A stretch of DNA of 64,000 bases. It comes from Methylovulum sp. (GTDB lineage: Bacteria; Pseudomonadota; Gammaproteobacteria; Methylococcales; Methylomonadaceae). Every line of letters begins with the position of its first letter. The stretch's first letter is position 1. The position numbers and the translations under genes are program-made. The DNA is taken from the NCBI GenBank assembly GCA_028712695.1, contig JAQTQZ010000005.1, positions 86,514 through 150,513 on the forward strand, written 5' to 3'. Below are positions 34,368 through 43,411 of this stretch, piece by piece. Below the pieces are notes generated by a model. That model saw nothing but the letters and a program-made list of their open reading frames with translations. It searched no databases and was not told the DNA's origin.

Positions 34368-35078
34368 ATGAAACGTTTGTTGATTATTGAAGACGATACC
34401 GACATTGGCGATATGCTCGACATCAACCTGCGTGATGAGGGTTATAGCGTGGAGATTGTCACTGACGGCCTGATCGGTTTAGAGCGCCTGAAAGCACAGC
34501 CGTATGACTTGCTGGTGCTGGATTGGATGCTGCCCGGCCTCGACGGCTTGGAAATTTGCCGGCAAGTTCGGCAAATGCCGCATTACCAACCGATCATCAT
34601 GATTAGCGCCAAATCGGCGGAAACGCAACGGGTGTTAGGTTTGGAGCTGGGAGCGGATGATTATCTCAGCAAACCGTTCTCGATACTCGAATTGGTGGCC
34701 CGTATCCGCGCCCTGTTGCGGCGCGTGGACGCGCTGGAAAGAACGCTGCAAACCAGAACCGGCGTGTTGGTTTATGACGACTTGGTCATCGACCCGATGG
34801 CTTACGAAGTCAAGCTTAGCGGTCAAGCCATTGCCCTGACCGGCAAGGAGTTTGAGTTGCTGCTGTTTTTTGCCCGCAACCCCGGCAAAGCCTTCACGCG
34901 CATGGCCTTGCTGGATCAGGTCTGGGGTTATAGCCACGACGGCTACGAACATACGGTCAATTCCCACATCAACCGCCTGCGCAGCAAAATCGAACGTAAT
35001 ACCGCCAATCCGCAATTCATCCAAACCGTGTGGGGGATAGGCTACAAATTCACCGAGAGCGGACAGGCGGCCTTATGA
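34368..35078 (+). CDS. OmpR/PhoB-type response regulator
   Basis: About 236 aa from ATG 34368 (MKRLLIIEDDTDIGDML); ATG 34356 is an alternative, while the track start adds an unconserved leader. A receiver domain (acidic pair EDD, phospho-acceptor Asp in LLVLDWMLPGLDG, Lys in DYLSKPF) is followed by a winged-helix DNA-binding domain (LTGKEFELLLFF, then VNSHINRLRSKIE and VWGIGYKF). The stop overlaps the kinase start (ATGA), so the pair is translationally coupled. The target genes are unknown; the divergently placed secreted-protein gene is the nearest candidate. Confidence 0.93.
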   Translation: MKRLLIIEDDTDIGDMLDINLRDEGYSVEIVTDGLIGLERLKAQPYDLLVLDWMLPGLDGLEICRQVRQMPHYQPIIMISAKSAETQRVLGLELGADDYLSKPFSILELVARIRALLRRVDALERTLQTRTGVLVYDDLVIDPMAYEVKLSGQAIALTGKEFELLLFFARNPGKAFTRMALLDQVWGYSHDGYEHTVNSHINRLRSKIERNTANPQFIQTVWGIGYKFTESGQAAL

Positions 35079-36565
35079 AATTCACTTCCCTGTACAGCCG
35101 CATCGCCCTGACTTTTGCGCTGTTGATCCTGCTGTTCGGCGGCTTATGCGGCGGTTTGGACTTTTTCGCCGCCAAACACCACCAACAGGAAATCGTCCAA
35201 AGGCTTAGTGCAGACCTTGCCAAACACATCGCCGAACATTGGCCGCTCGCCAAAGCCAATGCAGTGGACATCAATGCCGTGGGCGAGTTGTTCCACATGC
35301 TGATGGTGGTCAACCCCAGCATCGAAGTGTATCTGCTCGATGCTGGCGGCGTCATTAAAGCCCATAAAGCCCCACCCGGGCGTTTGCAAACACAGCAGGT
35401 CAATCTGGCACCTGTCCAAACGTTTCTGGACAAAAACCCCTTGCCCATCGTCGGCGACAATCCGCGTGACCCTGAGTTGCCCAGTATTTTTAGCGTCACC
35501 GATTTGCGGCAAGACGGCAAATTGGTCGGCTATTTGTATATCATCCTCACGGGTGATGATTACCAAAAATGGGAAACGGACGTGTGGCAGGGGCAAGTGT
35601 TCCAAAGCGCAATGTGGATAGGTCTGGGCGCGTTACTGCTGACTTTACTGGCAGGTTTAGGTCTGTTTGCCGTCATTACCCGCAGGCTCAATGCGCTGAC
35701 TTGTACGGTGGCGGCCTTTGAGGAAAGGGATTTTGTCGGCGGCTTGCACGTTTGCCCGAAAATCAGCAGAAGCCCCGATGAGATCGGACAATTGGCCTGT
35801 ACCTTCGAGCGCATGGCGGAGCGCATCAGCAACCAGATGCAGCACATCAGGCATCAGGACGAACAACGGCGGGAAATGATCGCCAACGTTTCCCACGACT
35901 TGCGCACGCCCTTGACGTCCATGCAAGGCTATCTGGAAACCCTGTCACGCAAGGCGGACACTTTACCGTTGGCGGACCAGCAACGTTATTTGGCGGTAGC
36001 GGTACGGCAAAGCCGGCGGGTCAGCCATTTGGCAAGCGAATTGTTTGAACTGGCAAAGCTTGAATGCGAAGAAGTCACGCCGAATTACGAATTGTTTTAT
36101 GTTCAGGAACTAATCCAAGACGTGATACAAAAATTCGCCTTGACGGCGGCAAAAAAACAAGTGCAAATCACGGCGACACTCACAGCGGATATTCCGATGG
36201 TCTATGCCGACATTGCCATGATTGAACGGGTATTGGGCAACCTAATTGACAATGCCCTACGTTATACGCCTGAAAACGGGCAGATCGCCTTGGCCCTATT
36301 ACAGACTGACCAGCAAAAAGTCACCGTGCGCGTCACCGACACCGGTGCAGGTATTGCTGAAGAATATCTGGCTGGACTGTTCGAACGCCATTCGCCGCTC
36401 CGGAGCAGTTCGGGTAAAAGTCATGGCGGTGGCGGCTTGGGGCTGCTCATTAGCAAACGCATTTTGGAACTGCATGGCAGCTCGATTGAAGCATTGAGCA
36501 GAGTAGGGGAAGGGGCCATGTTTACGTTTAACCTGCCAACCCAAGTGGCCAGCTTAGCCACTTAA
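35075..36565 (+). CDS. Sensor histidine kinase
   Basis: 496 aa from ATG 35075, which overlaps the response-regulator stop. An N-terminal TM helix (about 10-30) and a second near 175-200 (GLGALLLTLLAGLGLFAVIT) enclose a periplasmic sensor region. A HAMP-like linker follows, then the phospho-acceptor H-box (IANVSHDLRTPLTSMQGYLE), an N-box (VLGNLIDNALRYTP), and G-boxes (VTDTGAGI, GGGGLGLLISKRI). It would autophosphorylate and pass phosphate to the adjacent regulator. The signal is unknown. Confidence 0.93.
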   Translation: MKFTSLYSRIALTFALLILLFGGLCGGLDFFAAKHHQQEIVQRLSADLAKHIAEHWPLAKANAVDINAVGELFHMLMVVNPSIEVYLLDAGGVIKAHKAPPGRLQTQQVNLAPVQTFLDKNPLPIVGDNPRDPELPSIFSVTDLRQDGKLVGYLYIILTGDDYQKWETDVWQGQVFQSAMWIGLGALLLTLLAGLGLFAVITRRLNALTCTVAAFEERDFVGGLHVCPKISRSPDEIGQLACTFERMAERISNQMQHIRHQDEQRREMIANVSHDLRTPLTSMQGYLETLSRKADTLPLADQQRYLAVAVRQSRRVSHLASELFELAKLECEEVTPNYELFYVQELIQDVIQKFALTAAKKQVQITATLTADIPMVYADIAMIERVLGNLIDNALRYTPENGQIALALLQTDQQKVTVRVTDTGAGIAEEYLAGLFERHSPLRSSSGKSHGGGGLGLLISKRILELHGSSIEALSRVGEGAMFTFNLPTQVASLAT

Positions 36566-36730
36566 AAAACCGAACGGTCTGGCAATAAAGTTATTTACTG
36601 TTTAAAACAATCACTTGTTGCGGCGAGTGGCTGCTTGCCGTTCGCCGCCCCGAACTGATGGATCCCTAAAGCTATGGATAGTTTTTTAGGTATTGTTGGA
36701 AGCAAGTTTCAGCCTACCTGGAAACAGCCC

Positions 36731-37591
36731 CTAGCTTGTAATGCCCTTGTCCTGTACGTCATCAAGCAATTGTCTTAGCCAATCAATAAATGCGTTGGAT
36801 GGCTTAGTTTCCGGGTGCGATTGGTACAACGCCGCCGCCCGCTGTGATTGCTCCAGTTGCCGGATATACGCCAGCACTTGCGGGAATTGCTTGGCTTGTT
36901 GCGGCGAGGACGCAAACTGCAATTGCGCGGCATCGACCCGTCCCAAAGCGATCGCCGTACCGGCCCGTTTATGGCAACGGCAGGCGTTGCCGGGATTGAC
37001 CAAACCGCAATAGTCCTGCATAAAGGCGACAATGTCCGCCCGCGCCCGTGACAGGCGTTTGCGGAACGCGGCGGGGGCAATGTCCAAGACTTCCGCCGCT
37101 TGTTGGTGGTCAAGTTCCATAATCTCACCCAAAATGTACGCCAACCTGGACTTGCGGTCTAGGCATTGCAACATCGCCAGCGTACAGCCAATTTTAACTT
37201 CTTCCAGTAATAAGCTGTCGCTTAGCTTGTCTTCACTTAGCCAATATTGGTCGGACAAGCCTTGCGCCAAGTCTTCGGCAAAGTTATCGAAAGCCAAACC
37301 TTGTTGTTCCAAGCGTTGCTGACGTAGACTCAGTAAAGCATTGCTGGCAACCCGATACACCCACGTCCGGAAAGCGCTGTCGCCACGGAACGAACCTAAA
37401 CCAGTTATGATACGGATAAGGATTTCCTGTGTCGCATCTTCCGCATCGTGTGGACAACACAAAAAGCGCGTCGCCAGTTTGTGGACATCGGATTGGATCG
37501 CCCGGACGACAATCTCCAAAGCTGCTCGTTCGCCTTGTTGGGCGCGGTGCACGGAGTGTTCCAGCAATTCGGTGGGTAAGGTTTCGGACAT
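36731..37591 (-). CDS. ECF sigma factor with Cys-containing C-terminal extension
   Basis: 286 aa. Region 2 is seen in HDAEDATQEILIRIITGLGSF and FRTWVYRVASNALL, region 4 in MELDHQQAAEVLDIAPAAFR. Unlike ordinary ECF sigmas (about 170-190 aa), it continues for about 90 residues past region 4. The extension starts with a CGLVNPGNACRCHKR cluster that could bind a metal or form a disulfide, and then a helical tail. No anti-sigma gene adjoins. The Cys-rich extension probably replaces or controls it, but that is inference. It is not the FecI-type sigma expected to serve the siderophore receptor; that one lies at 53.6 kb. Confidence 0.87.
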   Translation of the reverse strand: MSETLPTELLEHSVHRAQQGERAALEIVVRAIQSDVHKLATRFLCCPHDAEDATQEILIRIITGLGSFRGDSAFRTWVYRVASNALLSLRQQRLEQQGLAFDNFAEDLAQGLSDQYWLSEDKLSDSLLLEEVKIGCTLAMLQCLDRKSRLAYILGEIMELDHQQAAEVLDIAPAAFRKRLSRARADIVAFMQDYCGLVNPGNACRCHKRAGTAIALGRVDAAQLQFASSPQQAKQFPQVLAYIRQLEQSQRAAALYQSHPETKPSNAFIDWLRQLLDDVQDKGITS

Positions 37592-37682
37592 GGTGTTTAA
37601 TTTCTCTGGCGATGAGACTGTGGCTTTGATTGCGTATTTGATTGTCGGATCAATTCAAGGCTGGGTTAATAAGCCATTTGAG

Positions 37683-37706
37683 GGGTACAAACCTAAGTTT
37701 GTACCC
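37683..37706. repeat. Perfect hairpin GGGTACAAAC-CTAA-GTTTGTACCC
   Basis: A 10-bp perfect inverted repeat with a 4-nt loop upstream of the ECF sigma gene. There is no U-tract on either side. Its GGGTAC/GTACCC ends resemble the REP-like palindromes elsewhere in the window, but the inner stem differs, so it may be a different palindrome class or a regulatory operator. Confidence 0.55.
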
Positions 37707-37864
37707 TGGAATCCGCTAACTTGAGGGATCAAAAAGCGGGGGTGTTTAACGTCCATTCCTTAACTTAATGGCAGTGTGGTCTAGCATGGGCGGAGTATCG
37801 TTAGCGCCGCCCATTCTTAAAAGAATTAACAACATCACGGTGTACGATACCACCGTCTAAAGCA

Positions 37865-38254
37865 TTATTTTGCCAACAACACCGATCCATATGGATTATC
37901 GATAACCATCAACCATTCACCATCCGCTTGGCGGCGAAATACAGCTAAGGACAAGCCACTCTGTCCGATAGCGTTGCCAGTAGTTGGGTCGGTAGCCGTC
38001 ATTGTCCACGGGGCGATATGCAAAGCAATATCGCCTGCTTCAATCACGTCATGTTCGGGCATAGAAAACTTCGGCTGCATGGCGATAAAACTTTGGAAAG
38101 CCTCACGCAAGGCGGGGCCGGCAGCGTTCATGCCCGGTTGCGCCACCAAAGTGGCATTGGCTTCGTAAGCGGACAGGACATCGTCCAAACGCCCCTCTGC
38201 CATTGCCAGGGCCATTGTATTTACTGCGGAAATGATTTGCTCTGCATTAGTCAT
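37865..38254 (-). CDS. NTF2-like (SnoaL/DUF4440-type) small protein
   Basis: 129 aa with the alpha+beta cone pattern of the NTF2-like fold: an N-terminal helix (AEQIISAVNTMALAMAEGRLDDV), the segment YEANATLVAQPG, and C-terminal strands (LSLAVFRRQADGEWLMVIDN). No signal peptide or defining catalytic residues. Family members include ketosteroid-isomerase-like enzymes and ligand-binding proteins. It lies upstream of the ECF sigma gene in the same direction with a 273-nt gap, so a functional link is possible but unsupported. Confidence 0.75.
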   Translation of the reverse strand: MTNAEQIISAVNTMALAMAEGRLDDVLSAYEANATLVAQPGMNAAGPALREAFQSFIAMQPKFSMPEHDVIEAGDIALHIAPWTMTATDPTTGNAIGQSGLSLAVFRRQADGEWLMVIDNPYGSVLLAK

Positions 38255-38546
38255 TATTGTTCTCTTTAGTTTCGGGCTTTGGAAATCTCGGCCTTGAACT
38301 TCATTAGACGGCTTGCATAGGCTTGGTGTGACTGAAAAAATCCGATTTTTTAGCGATCAACCAAATAGCTTTTTGGAAGGTAACCACTCAACCCCGCTTT
38401 GAAAAAACATAAAAAACCAAGCAAAGTATAAGCATGGAAAGTCAAACCAACAGCCGTGCGGGCAAGGTTTACCCTCAATTTTTAAGGCTAGGCCCAAATA
38501 CCTTTATCAGGAGGCCATATTCTGTCACGTGCCCCTTGTTGGTAAT

Positions 38547-38894
38547 TTATCGCTTATCCAGCTTTTTCTTGGCCGCCTCCGCTTCGGCACCAGTCGCCTT
38601 AACGGTTTTCGCGTAATCCGCTTGTTCCGTGTTCGCCTTATTTGCAATCACCGCACTATCGGTGTTTGCTTCATTAATCAGGCATTCAAAATAAGTTTTC
38701 GCCTGTTGTTGCCAACTATTGATTGCCGCGACACTTTTGTTAAATGCCTCAACAGAGCCGCCATCTATCGTCGGCGGATTAGGCTTTATGCCACACTGAG
38801 CAGGACTCCAGTCGCCGTTAGCTAACGTTCCGGCATGGGCAATGCTTACGGGAGCTAACAGTAAAGTAATGATAAGTGACATTAAACGCTTCAT
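38547..38894 (-). CDS. Small secreted protein, unknown
   Basis: 115 aa from ATG 38894, chosen because CAGGAGTTTATTT precedes it; the track ORF begins ten codons earlier. A signal peptide (MKRLMSLIITLLLAPVSIAHA) leads to a mature region with two Cys (AQCGIKPNPP, YFECLINEA) and an Ala/Lys-rich helical tail (AEAEAAKKKLDKR). I recognise no family. Confidence 0.65.
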   Translation of the reverse strand: MKRLMSLIITLLLAPVSIAHAGTLANGDWSPAQCGIKPNPPTIDGGSVEAFNKSVAAINSWQQQAKTYFECLINEANTDSAVIANKANTEQADYAKTVKATGAEAEAAKKKLDKR

Positions 38895-39113
38895 AAATAA
38901 ACTCCTGATGTTGGATAGTACCAATTATTGGGTACAGAACTAATGGGCAATGGATCTTCGTAGTGGGTTATATGCCGTGCCAGTTGATACTACCGGGAAT
39001 GTAAACCCAGGTTTGCTCCAGTACAGGTAAAATGCCGTTATCCCCCTATCCGCGCTACGGCGTATGAGGAGCGAAAACCGACCCTCTGAAACGTTTTGCT
39101 TTTAAAGACCATT

Positions 39114-42100
39114 TCACGCCTTACCGATCATCGCATAACAGACCGGAGTCAAAATCAGGCTGGCGGCCATGCCCACCAACAGGCCTGCTGACAACGACAA
39201 GGTCATCGGAATCAGGAATTGCGCCTGCGGGCTGGTCTCCAACAACGTGGGCAAAAAGCCTGCAAAATTAGTCAGAAATGCCAGCAGGATCGGCCTAAAA
39301 CGCGTGGTGCAGGCGTCGGTGATCAGTTCGGTTATCGGCACGTCGCTGTCGCCGCGTTCCCTAATGGCGTCCAGCAGCACCAAGCTGTCATTGACGACAA
39401 CGCCGCTGGCGGCAATCATGCCGACCAGCGACTCCATAGATAGTGGCAATCCAACTAAGCTATGCGCAAACACCGCGCCGCTCCAAGCCACCGGCGCGGC
39501 CAGCAGGAAAATCAGCGGCTTTAGGTAAGACCGGAACGGTATCGCGATCAAAGCGTAGATGATGACCAGTGAAATCAGGGTGTTGCGCCCCAGCGTCGCG
39601 GTGGTCGCTTCCTGTTCCTGACGACTTTGACCCAATTCATTAGTGAGGCTAGGAAAGCGTTGCCGCAGGTCGTTTAAGGCATCCGTTTTTAGCCCGGCAT
39701 AAATCGCATTGACATCCGCCCGTTTAGGATCGACCCGCGCCTGCACTTTTAACACCCGATGGCGGTCTTGGCGTATCAGCCTGGAGAACCCCGGCACCTG
39801 CCTGACTTCGGCCAAAGACCCCAACGGGGCGGAAACACCCTCGCCAAGCCGGACAGGCAAAGCCCTCAAACTATCCAAAGAGCGCCGCTCTTCGATGGGC
39901 AGGCGCACCATCACTTTGACCTCGCTACGCCCGCGTTGCAAACGCTGCACTTCTTCGCCGTAATAGCCATAACGCACCTGCTCGGCCAGATCTTCCAAGT
40001 GCAGTCCCAGGCGGTCGGCTTCCGGTTTCAGGCTTAAGCGGATTTCCGGCTTGCCCGGTTCGGCGGAATCGATGACATCGTAAACACCCGCCAATCCGGC
40101 AAGTTTTTGTTTGAACTGTTCGGTGGCGGCACTTAAAACTTCAGGGTCGGATGCGCCCAGGTCAAATTCCAAGTCATAGGGCACATCGCCTTCCTTGTAG
40201 AGAAAATCAATCTTGCCACGGCCAATATCGCCGACGCGCCGCCGCCATTCGCGGATAAAATCCTCGACGACGATACGCTGGCGGCCTGTTGCCGAAAACT
40301 CCGTCCAGAACCCCGCGCCCTGCCCCCAGACCATCGTTTCCAGCCCAACGATGACGCTGGTTTTTTCGGTTTGGCCACCCAACAGCCCCGGCTTGTTTTC
40401 TGGCTGCTGCGCATCCAGCTCATCACGCAGTTCAAAAAAGGCCCGCTCCACTTGTTTCGCCAAATTACTGACTTCGCTGTACGGTGCGCTTTCCGGCACG
40501 CTCAGGTTGACCCAGAAACTATCCTTGGTGACATCCGGTTGCAGTGATTGGCGGACACGGTCACTGGCGACCAGCGCCCCACTGATGATAAGCAACAGCA
40601 TAAAGCAGGCGACGGTCAGGTAACGCCACTCCAGCGCCGCAGTCAAAAAAGGCCGGTAGCAGCGGTCGACAAAATTATCCAAACCCAAATTGAGCCGATC
40701 CCGTAACCGGTCCAGGCGGGACGGCGACCCCGACTTTATGCTGGCGGTCGCCAGATGGGCCGGCAGGATCAGCATCGCTTCGACCAATGAAAACACCAGC
40801 GTCAGTATCATCACCATGCAGATAGGCTGCATCATTTGCCCCACCCACCCGGACAAGAACAGGCCGGGCAAAAAAGCCACCAACGCCACCAGCACCGCCA
40901 ACGTCACCGGCAAAGCCACTTCCTGCACCCCTAGGATGGCGGCAGTGAGGCTGGAAACCCCGCCCTTGGCCTGATGGCTATGGATGCTTTCGCCGATGAT
41001 AATCGCATCGTCCACCAAGATGCCCATAGCCAGCAAGAAGCCGAACAGCGACAGCATGTTGAGTGAAACATCCAACATCGGCATCAGCCACAGCGCCCCA
41101 AGCAGCGAGGTTAAAATGCCCGCCCCCGCCCAGACAGCGACCTTAAGGCGCAAAAACAGTGTCAACACCAGGCAGACCAGGACAAATCCGCTCAGTCCGT
41201 CCTCGACCAAGGTCCTTACCCGTTCTTCATAAGCCTGCGAATCATCCCACCAAGTTTTCAGCACCAAGCCTTCCGGCAAGTGCGCCTGCATGTCCTTGAC
41301 ATAGGCGTTGACCCGATGCGCCACCTCAACCGCATTATGGTCGGCGTGGATTTCCCAGCCTTGCGCGGTTTCGCCATCGTGATGCCATTGCGACAAATTT
41401 TCTTCCATGCCGTCTTTGATGACGGCGACATCGCCCAGCAAGATGCGCGTGCCGTCATTATTGCTGCGCAACACCAAGGCGGCAATGGCGGACGCCTCCG
41501 TTGCCTTTCCGTTGACCTTAAGCAACAACTCGCCCGCCGGGCTTTTCACCAATCCGGCGGGCAAATCGATGGACGCGCGGCGCATGGCCTCGGCGACATC
41601 ATGCAGCGACAAACGGTAGCGGTGCAATTTTTCAGAAGAGACTTCAATGGCGATTTCATAAGGGATTTCACCGTAATTACGCGCACTGGTGACCCCGGGT
41701 ATCGCCGCCAGTTGCTGCTGGATATGCTCGCCGTAGCGTTTCAGCGTCAGCGGGTCGGTCGGGCCATGCAGGGCTATCCAGATCAGGCCATCATCATCCT
41801 CACGGGCGGCCGCCCGCACGTCGATTTTCTCCACGCCTTTCGGCAACCGTTGGATCGCCTGGACCCGACCGCGCACGGCGCTCATGACTTGCTCCTTGTC
41901 ATAATCGGGCAGCACCGCCACTTTAACGGTGCAATTGGCCTGGGATATTTCAGTGTTCAAGCGCTTGACACCGGACACATCAAAAATGGCTTCTTCAATG
42001 CGCACGCACACGGATTCTTCGATTTCTTGCGGCCCTGCACCGGGATAGAGGGCGCTGACTTCGATAATATGCGGGCTAAAGCGGGGGAATACTTCGGTGT

Positions 42101-42221
42101 CTATGAACGTGTAGCTGGACAGCCCGCCTATCAGGATCAACAACATTAACAGGTTGGCGGCGACCGGATTAGAGGCGAACCAAGCCAACACGCCCGAATG
42201 TCCGGTTGGGGTTTCCTTCAT
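39114..42221 (-). CDS. RND efflux pump inner-membrane transporter
   Basis: 1035 aa, the usual length for an AcrB/HAE-type RND pump. N-terminal TM1 (NPVAANLLMLLILIGGLSSY) is followed by a periplasmic loop. TM4 carries the acidic pair in GILVDDAIIIGE used for proton translocation. A second periplasmic loop and C-terminal TM helices (GMIAASGVVVNDSLVLLDAI) follow. Its start overlaps the stop of the membrane fusion protein (ATGA). It lies at the 3' end of a tonB-exbB-exbD-efflux operon. It probably exports the mature siderophore or recycles it from the periplasm, the job PvdRT-OpmQ does for pyoverdine, although PvdRT is an ABC-type, not RND, system. Substrate is inferred from location only. Confidence 0.93.
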   Translation of the reverse strand: MKETPTGHSGVLAWFASNPVAANLLMLLILIGGLSSYTFIDTEVFPRFSPHIIEVSALYPGAGPQEIEESVCVRIEEAIFDVSGVKRLNTEISQANCTVKVAVLPDYDKEQVMSAVRGRVQAIQRLPKGVEKIDVRAAAREDDDGLIWIALHGPTDPLTLKRYGEHIQQQLAAIPGVTSARNYGEIPYEIAIEVSSEKLHRYRLSLHDVAEAMRRASIDLPAGLVKSPAGELLLKVNGKATEASAIAALVLRSNNDGTRILLGDVAVIKDGMEENLSQWHHDGETAQGWEIHADHNAVEVAHRVNAYVKDMQAHLPEGLVLKTWWDDSQAYEERVRTLVEDGLSGFVLVCLVLTLFLRLKVAVWAGAGILTSLLGALWLMPMLDVSLNMLSLFGFLLAMGILVDDAIIIGESIHSHQAKGGVSSLTAAILGVQEVALPVTLAVLVALVAFLPGLFLSGWVGQMMQPICMVMILTLVFSLVEAMLILPAHLATASIKSGSPSRLDRLRDRLNLGLDNFVDRCYRPFLTAALEWRYLTVACFMLLLIISGALVASDRVRQSLQPDVTKDSFWVNLSVPESAPYSEVSNLAKQVERAFFELRDELDAQQPENKPGLLGGQTEKTSVIVGLETMVWGQGAGFWTEFSATGRQRIVVEDFIREWRRRVGDIGRGKIDFLYKEGDVPYDLEFDLGASDPEVLSAATEQFKQKLAGLAGVYDVIDSAEPGKPEIRLSLKPEADRLGLHLEDLAEQVRYGYYGEEVQRLQRGRSEVKVMVRLPIEERRSLDSLRALPVRLGEGVSAPLGSLAEVRQVPGFSRLIRQDRHRVLKVQARVDPKRADVNAIYAGLKTDALNDLRQRFPSLTNELGQSRQEQEATTATLGRNTLISLVIIYALIAIPFRSYLKPLIFLLAAPVAWSGAVFAHSLVGLPLSMESLVGMIAASGVVVNDSLVLLDAIRERGDSDVPITELITDACTTRFRPILLAFLTNFAGFLPTLLETSPQAQFLIPMTLSLSAGLLVGMAASLILTPVCYAMIGKA

Positions 42222-43411
42222 GGCGTGTCACTCTTGGCGGCTTGAATAACGGTGTCAATCCTGACCTTCATGCCTTCCACCGGCACTTGGATGCCGGCGC
42301 TGACAACCTTGTCCCCCGCCCGCAAACCGCCTTGCACCAGCACGCGTTCAGGCTCGTTACGCAGCACCTCCAGTTTCCTGATGTGCACGTGCTGCTCGGC
42401 GTCCACCAGGAAGGCATTGTGGGAAACCGTGATGGCGCTTTGCGGCAAGGCAAATAAATTTTGTTGTTGCTTGCCATGGATGACCGCCTTGACAAACAAA
42501 CCCGCCAACAAGGGCGGTTGCCGGTCTTGCGCAGTGTAAGGGTTAACCACTTCGGCAACCGCATACAACTGGCCGCTGGCTTCGTTCATGACACCTTCGG
42601 TACGCACGATACGCCCTTCCCAAGTGGCTAAGGTGCCGGCAAACTCAGCCGTTAACGTGACCTTTGGCCCCTGCTTGGCTCCACCTTTAGGTATTCCCAG
42701 CGGCAAATCTAGGAAAGCCAGCTGGTCGGTGGCCAGCGGCAAACGGATTTCCGCCGCATCAGTCGAATAAATCCGTGCCAGTTTTTCGCCCGGCTGGACA
42801 TATTGCCCCAAACCGGCCTGTTTTTCATGCACCCGGCCTGCAAACGGCGCGCGTAGTTCACAACGGCTGCGGTTAAGCCTGGCCTTAGCCAATTCCGCTT
42901 CGGCGGCCTTTAGCTTTGCCCGCGCTTCCGCCAGTTGCGGCTCGCGCATAGCTAACGGTGTCGGTTTGCCATCGCCCAACGTCCGCCATTCATTGCGGGC
43001 TTGTTCGGCCTGCGCCTGTTCCGAAATTAAGAGCCGGTTGGCTTCGGCAATCCGGGCATCCGCTTCGGTGATCGCATAATCATAATCACGCGGGTCTATG
43101 GTCAGCAGCACATCATTTTTGGCAAAGAAACCACCGGAAAAAAAACCCGGATGCAGCTGGATAAGCTTACCGGCCACTTCCGGGACCAGGTCAATTTCCG
43201 TCCTGGGCGTGACGACACCTTGGGAAAGGACGTCCAAGCGCAAGGTTTGCGGTTCGGCGATAATGACGGATACCAGCGGCGCTACGGTGACTGGCGTTTG
43301 TTCCTGCAATTGCGGCTTATAGGCCACCAACCCCAAAGCCGTAGCGGTACCCGCCAAAAGCACTGTCAGCGGTAAAATGATTTTTAGCCGGTTACTCGGC
43401 AGCATCGGCAT
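42218..43411 (-). CDS. RND membrane fusion (periplasmic adaptor) protein
   Basis: 397 aa with an N-terminal hydrophobic anchor (KIILPLTVLLAGTATALGLVA). A lipoyl-type half-motif (TEIDLVPEVAGKLIQLHPGF) is followed by an alpha-hairpin (ADARIAEANRLLISEQAQAE) and the second lipoyl half (ELRAPFAGRVHEK). The start lies inside the end of the outer-membrane-factor gene (20-nt overlap), and its stop overlaps the RND gene start. It bridges the pump and the outer-membrane channel. ATG 43405 is a possible start two codons downstream. Confidence 0.92.
   Translation of the reverse strand: MPMLPSNRLKIILPLTVLLAGTATALGLVAYKPQLQEQTPVTVAPLVSVIIAEPQTLRLDVLSQGVVTPRTEIDLVPEVAGKLIQLHPGFFSGGFFAKNDVLLTIDPRDYDYAITEADARIAEANRLLISEQAQAEQARNEWRTLGDGKPTPLAMREPQLAEARAKLKAAEAELAKARLNRSRCELRAPFAGRVHEKQAGLGQYVQPGEKLARIYSTDAAEIRLPLATDQLAFLDLPLGIPKGGAKQGPKVTLTAEFAGTLATWEGRIVRTEGVMNEASGQLYAVAEVVNPYTAQDRQPPLLAGLFVKAVIHGKQQQNLFALPQSAITVSHNAFLVDAEQHVHIRKLEVLRNEPERVLVQGGLRAGDKVVSAGIQVPVEGMKVRIDTVIQAAKSDTP

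Noticed and set aside
38434-38825. Plus-strand ORFs over the small secreted protein gene
   Set aside because: Antisense to an ORF that has a good Shine-Dalgarno and a signal peptide.
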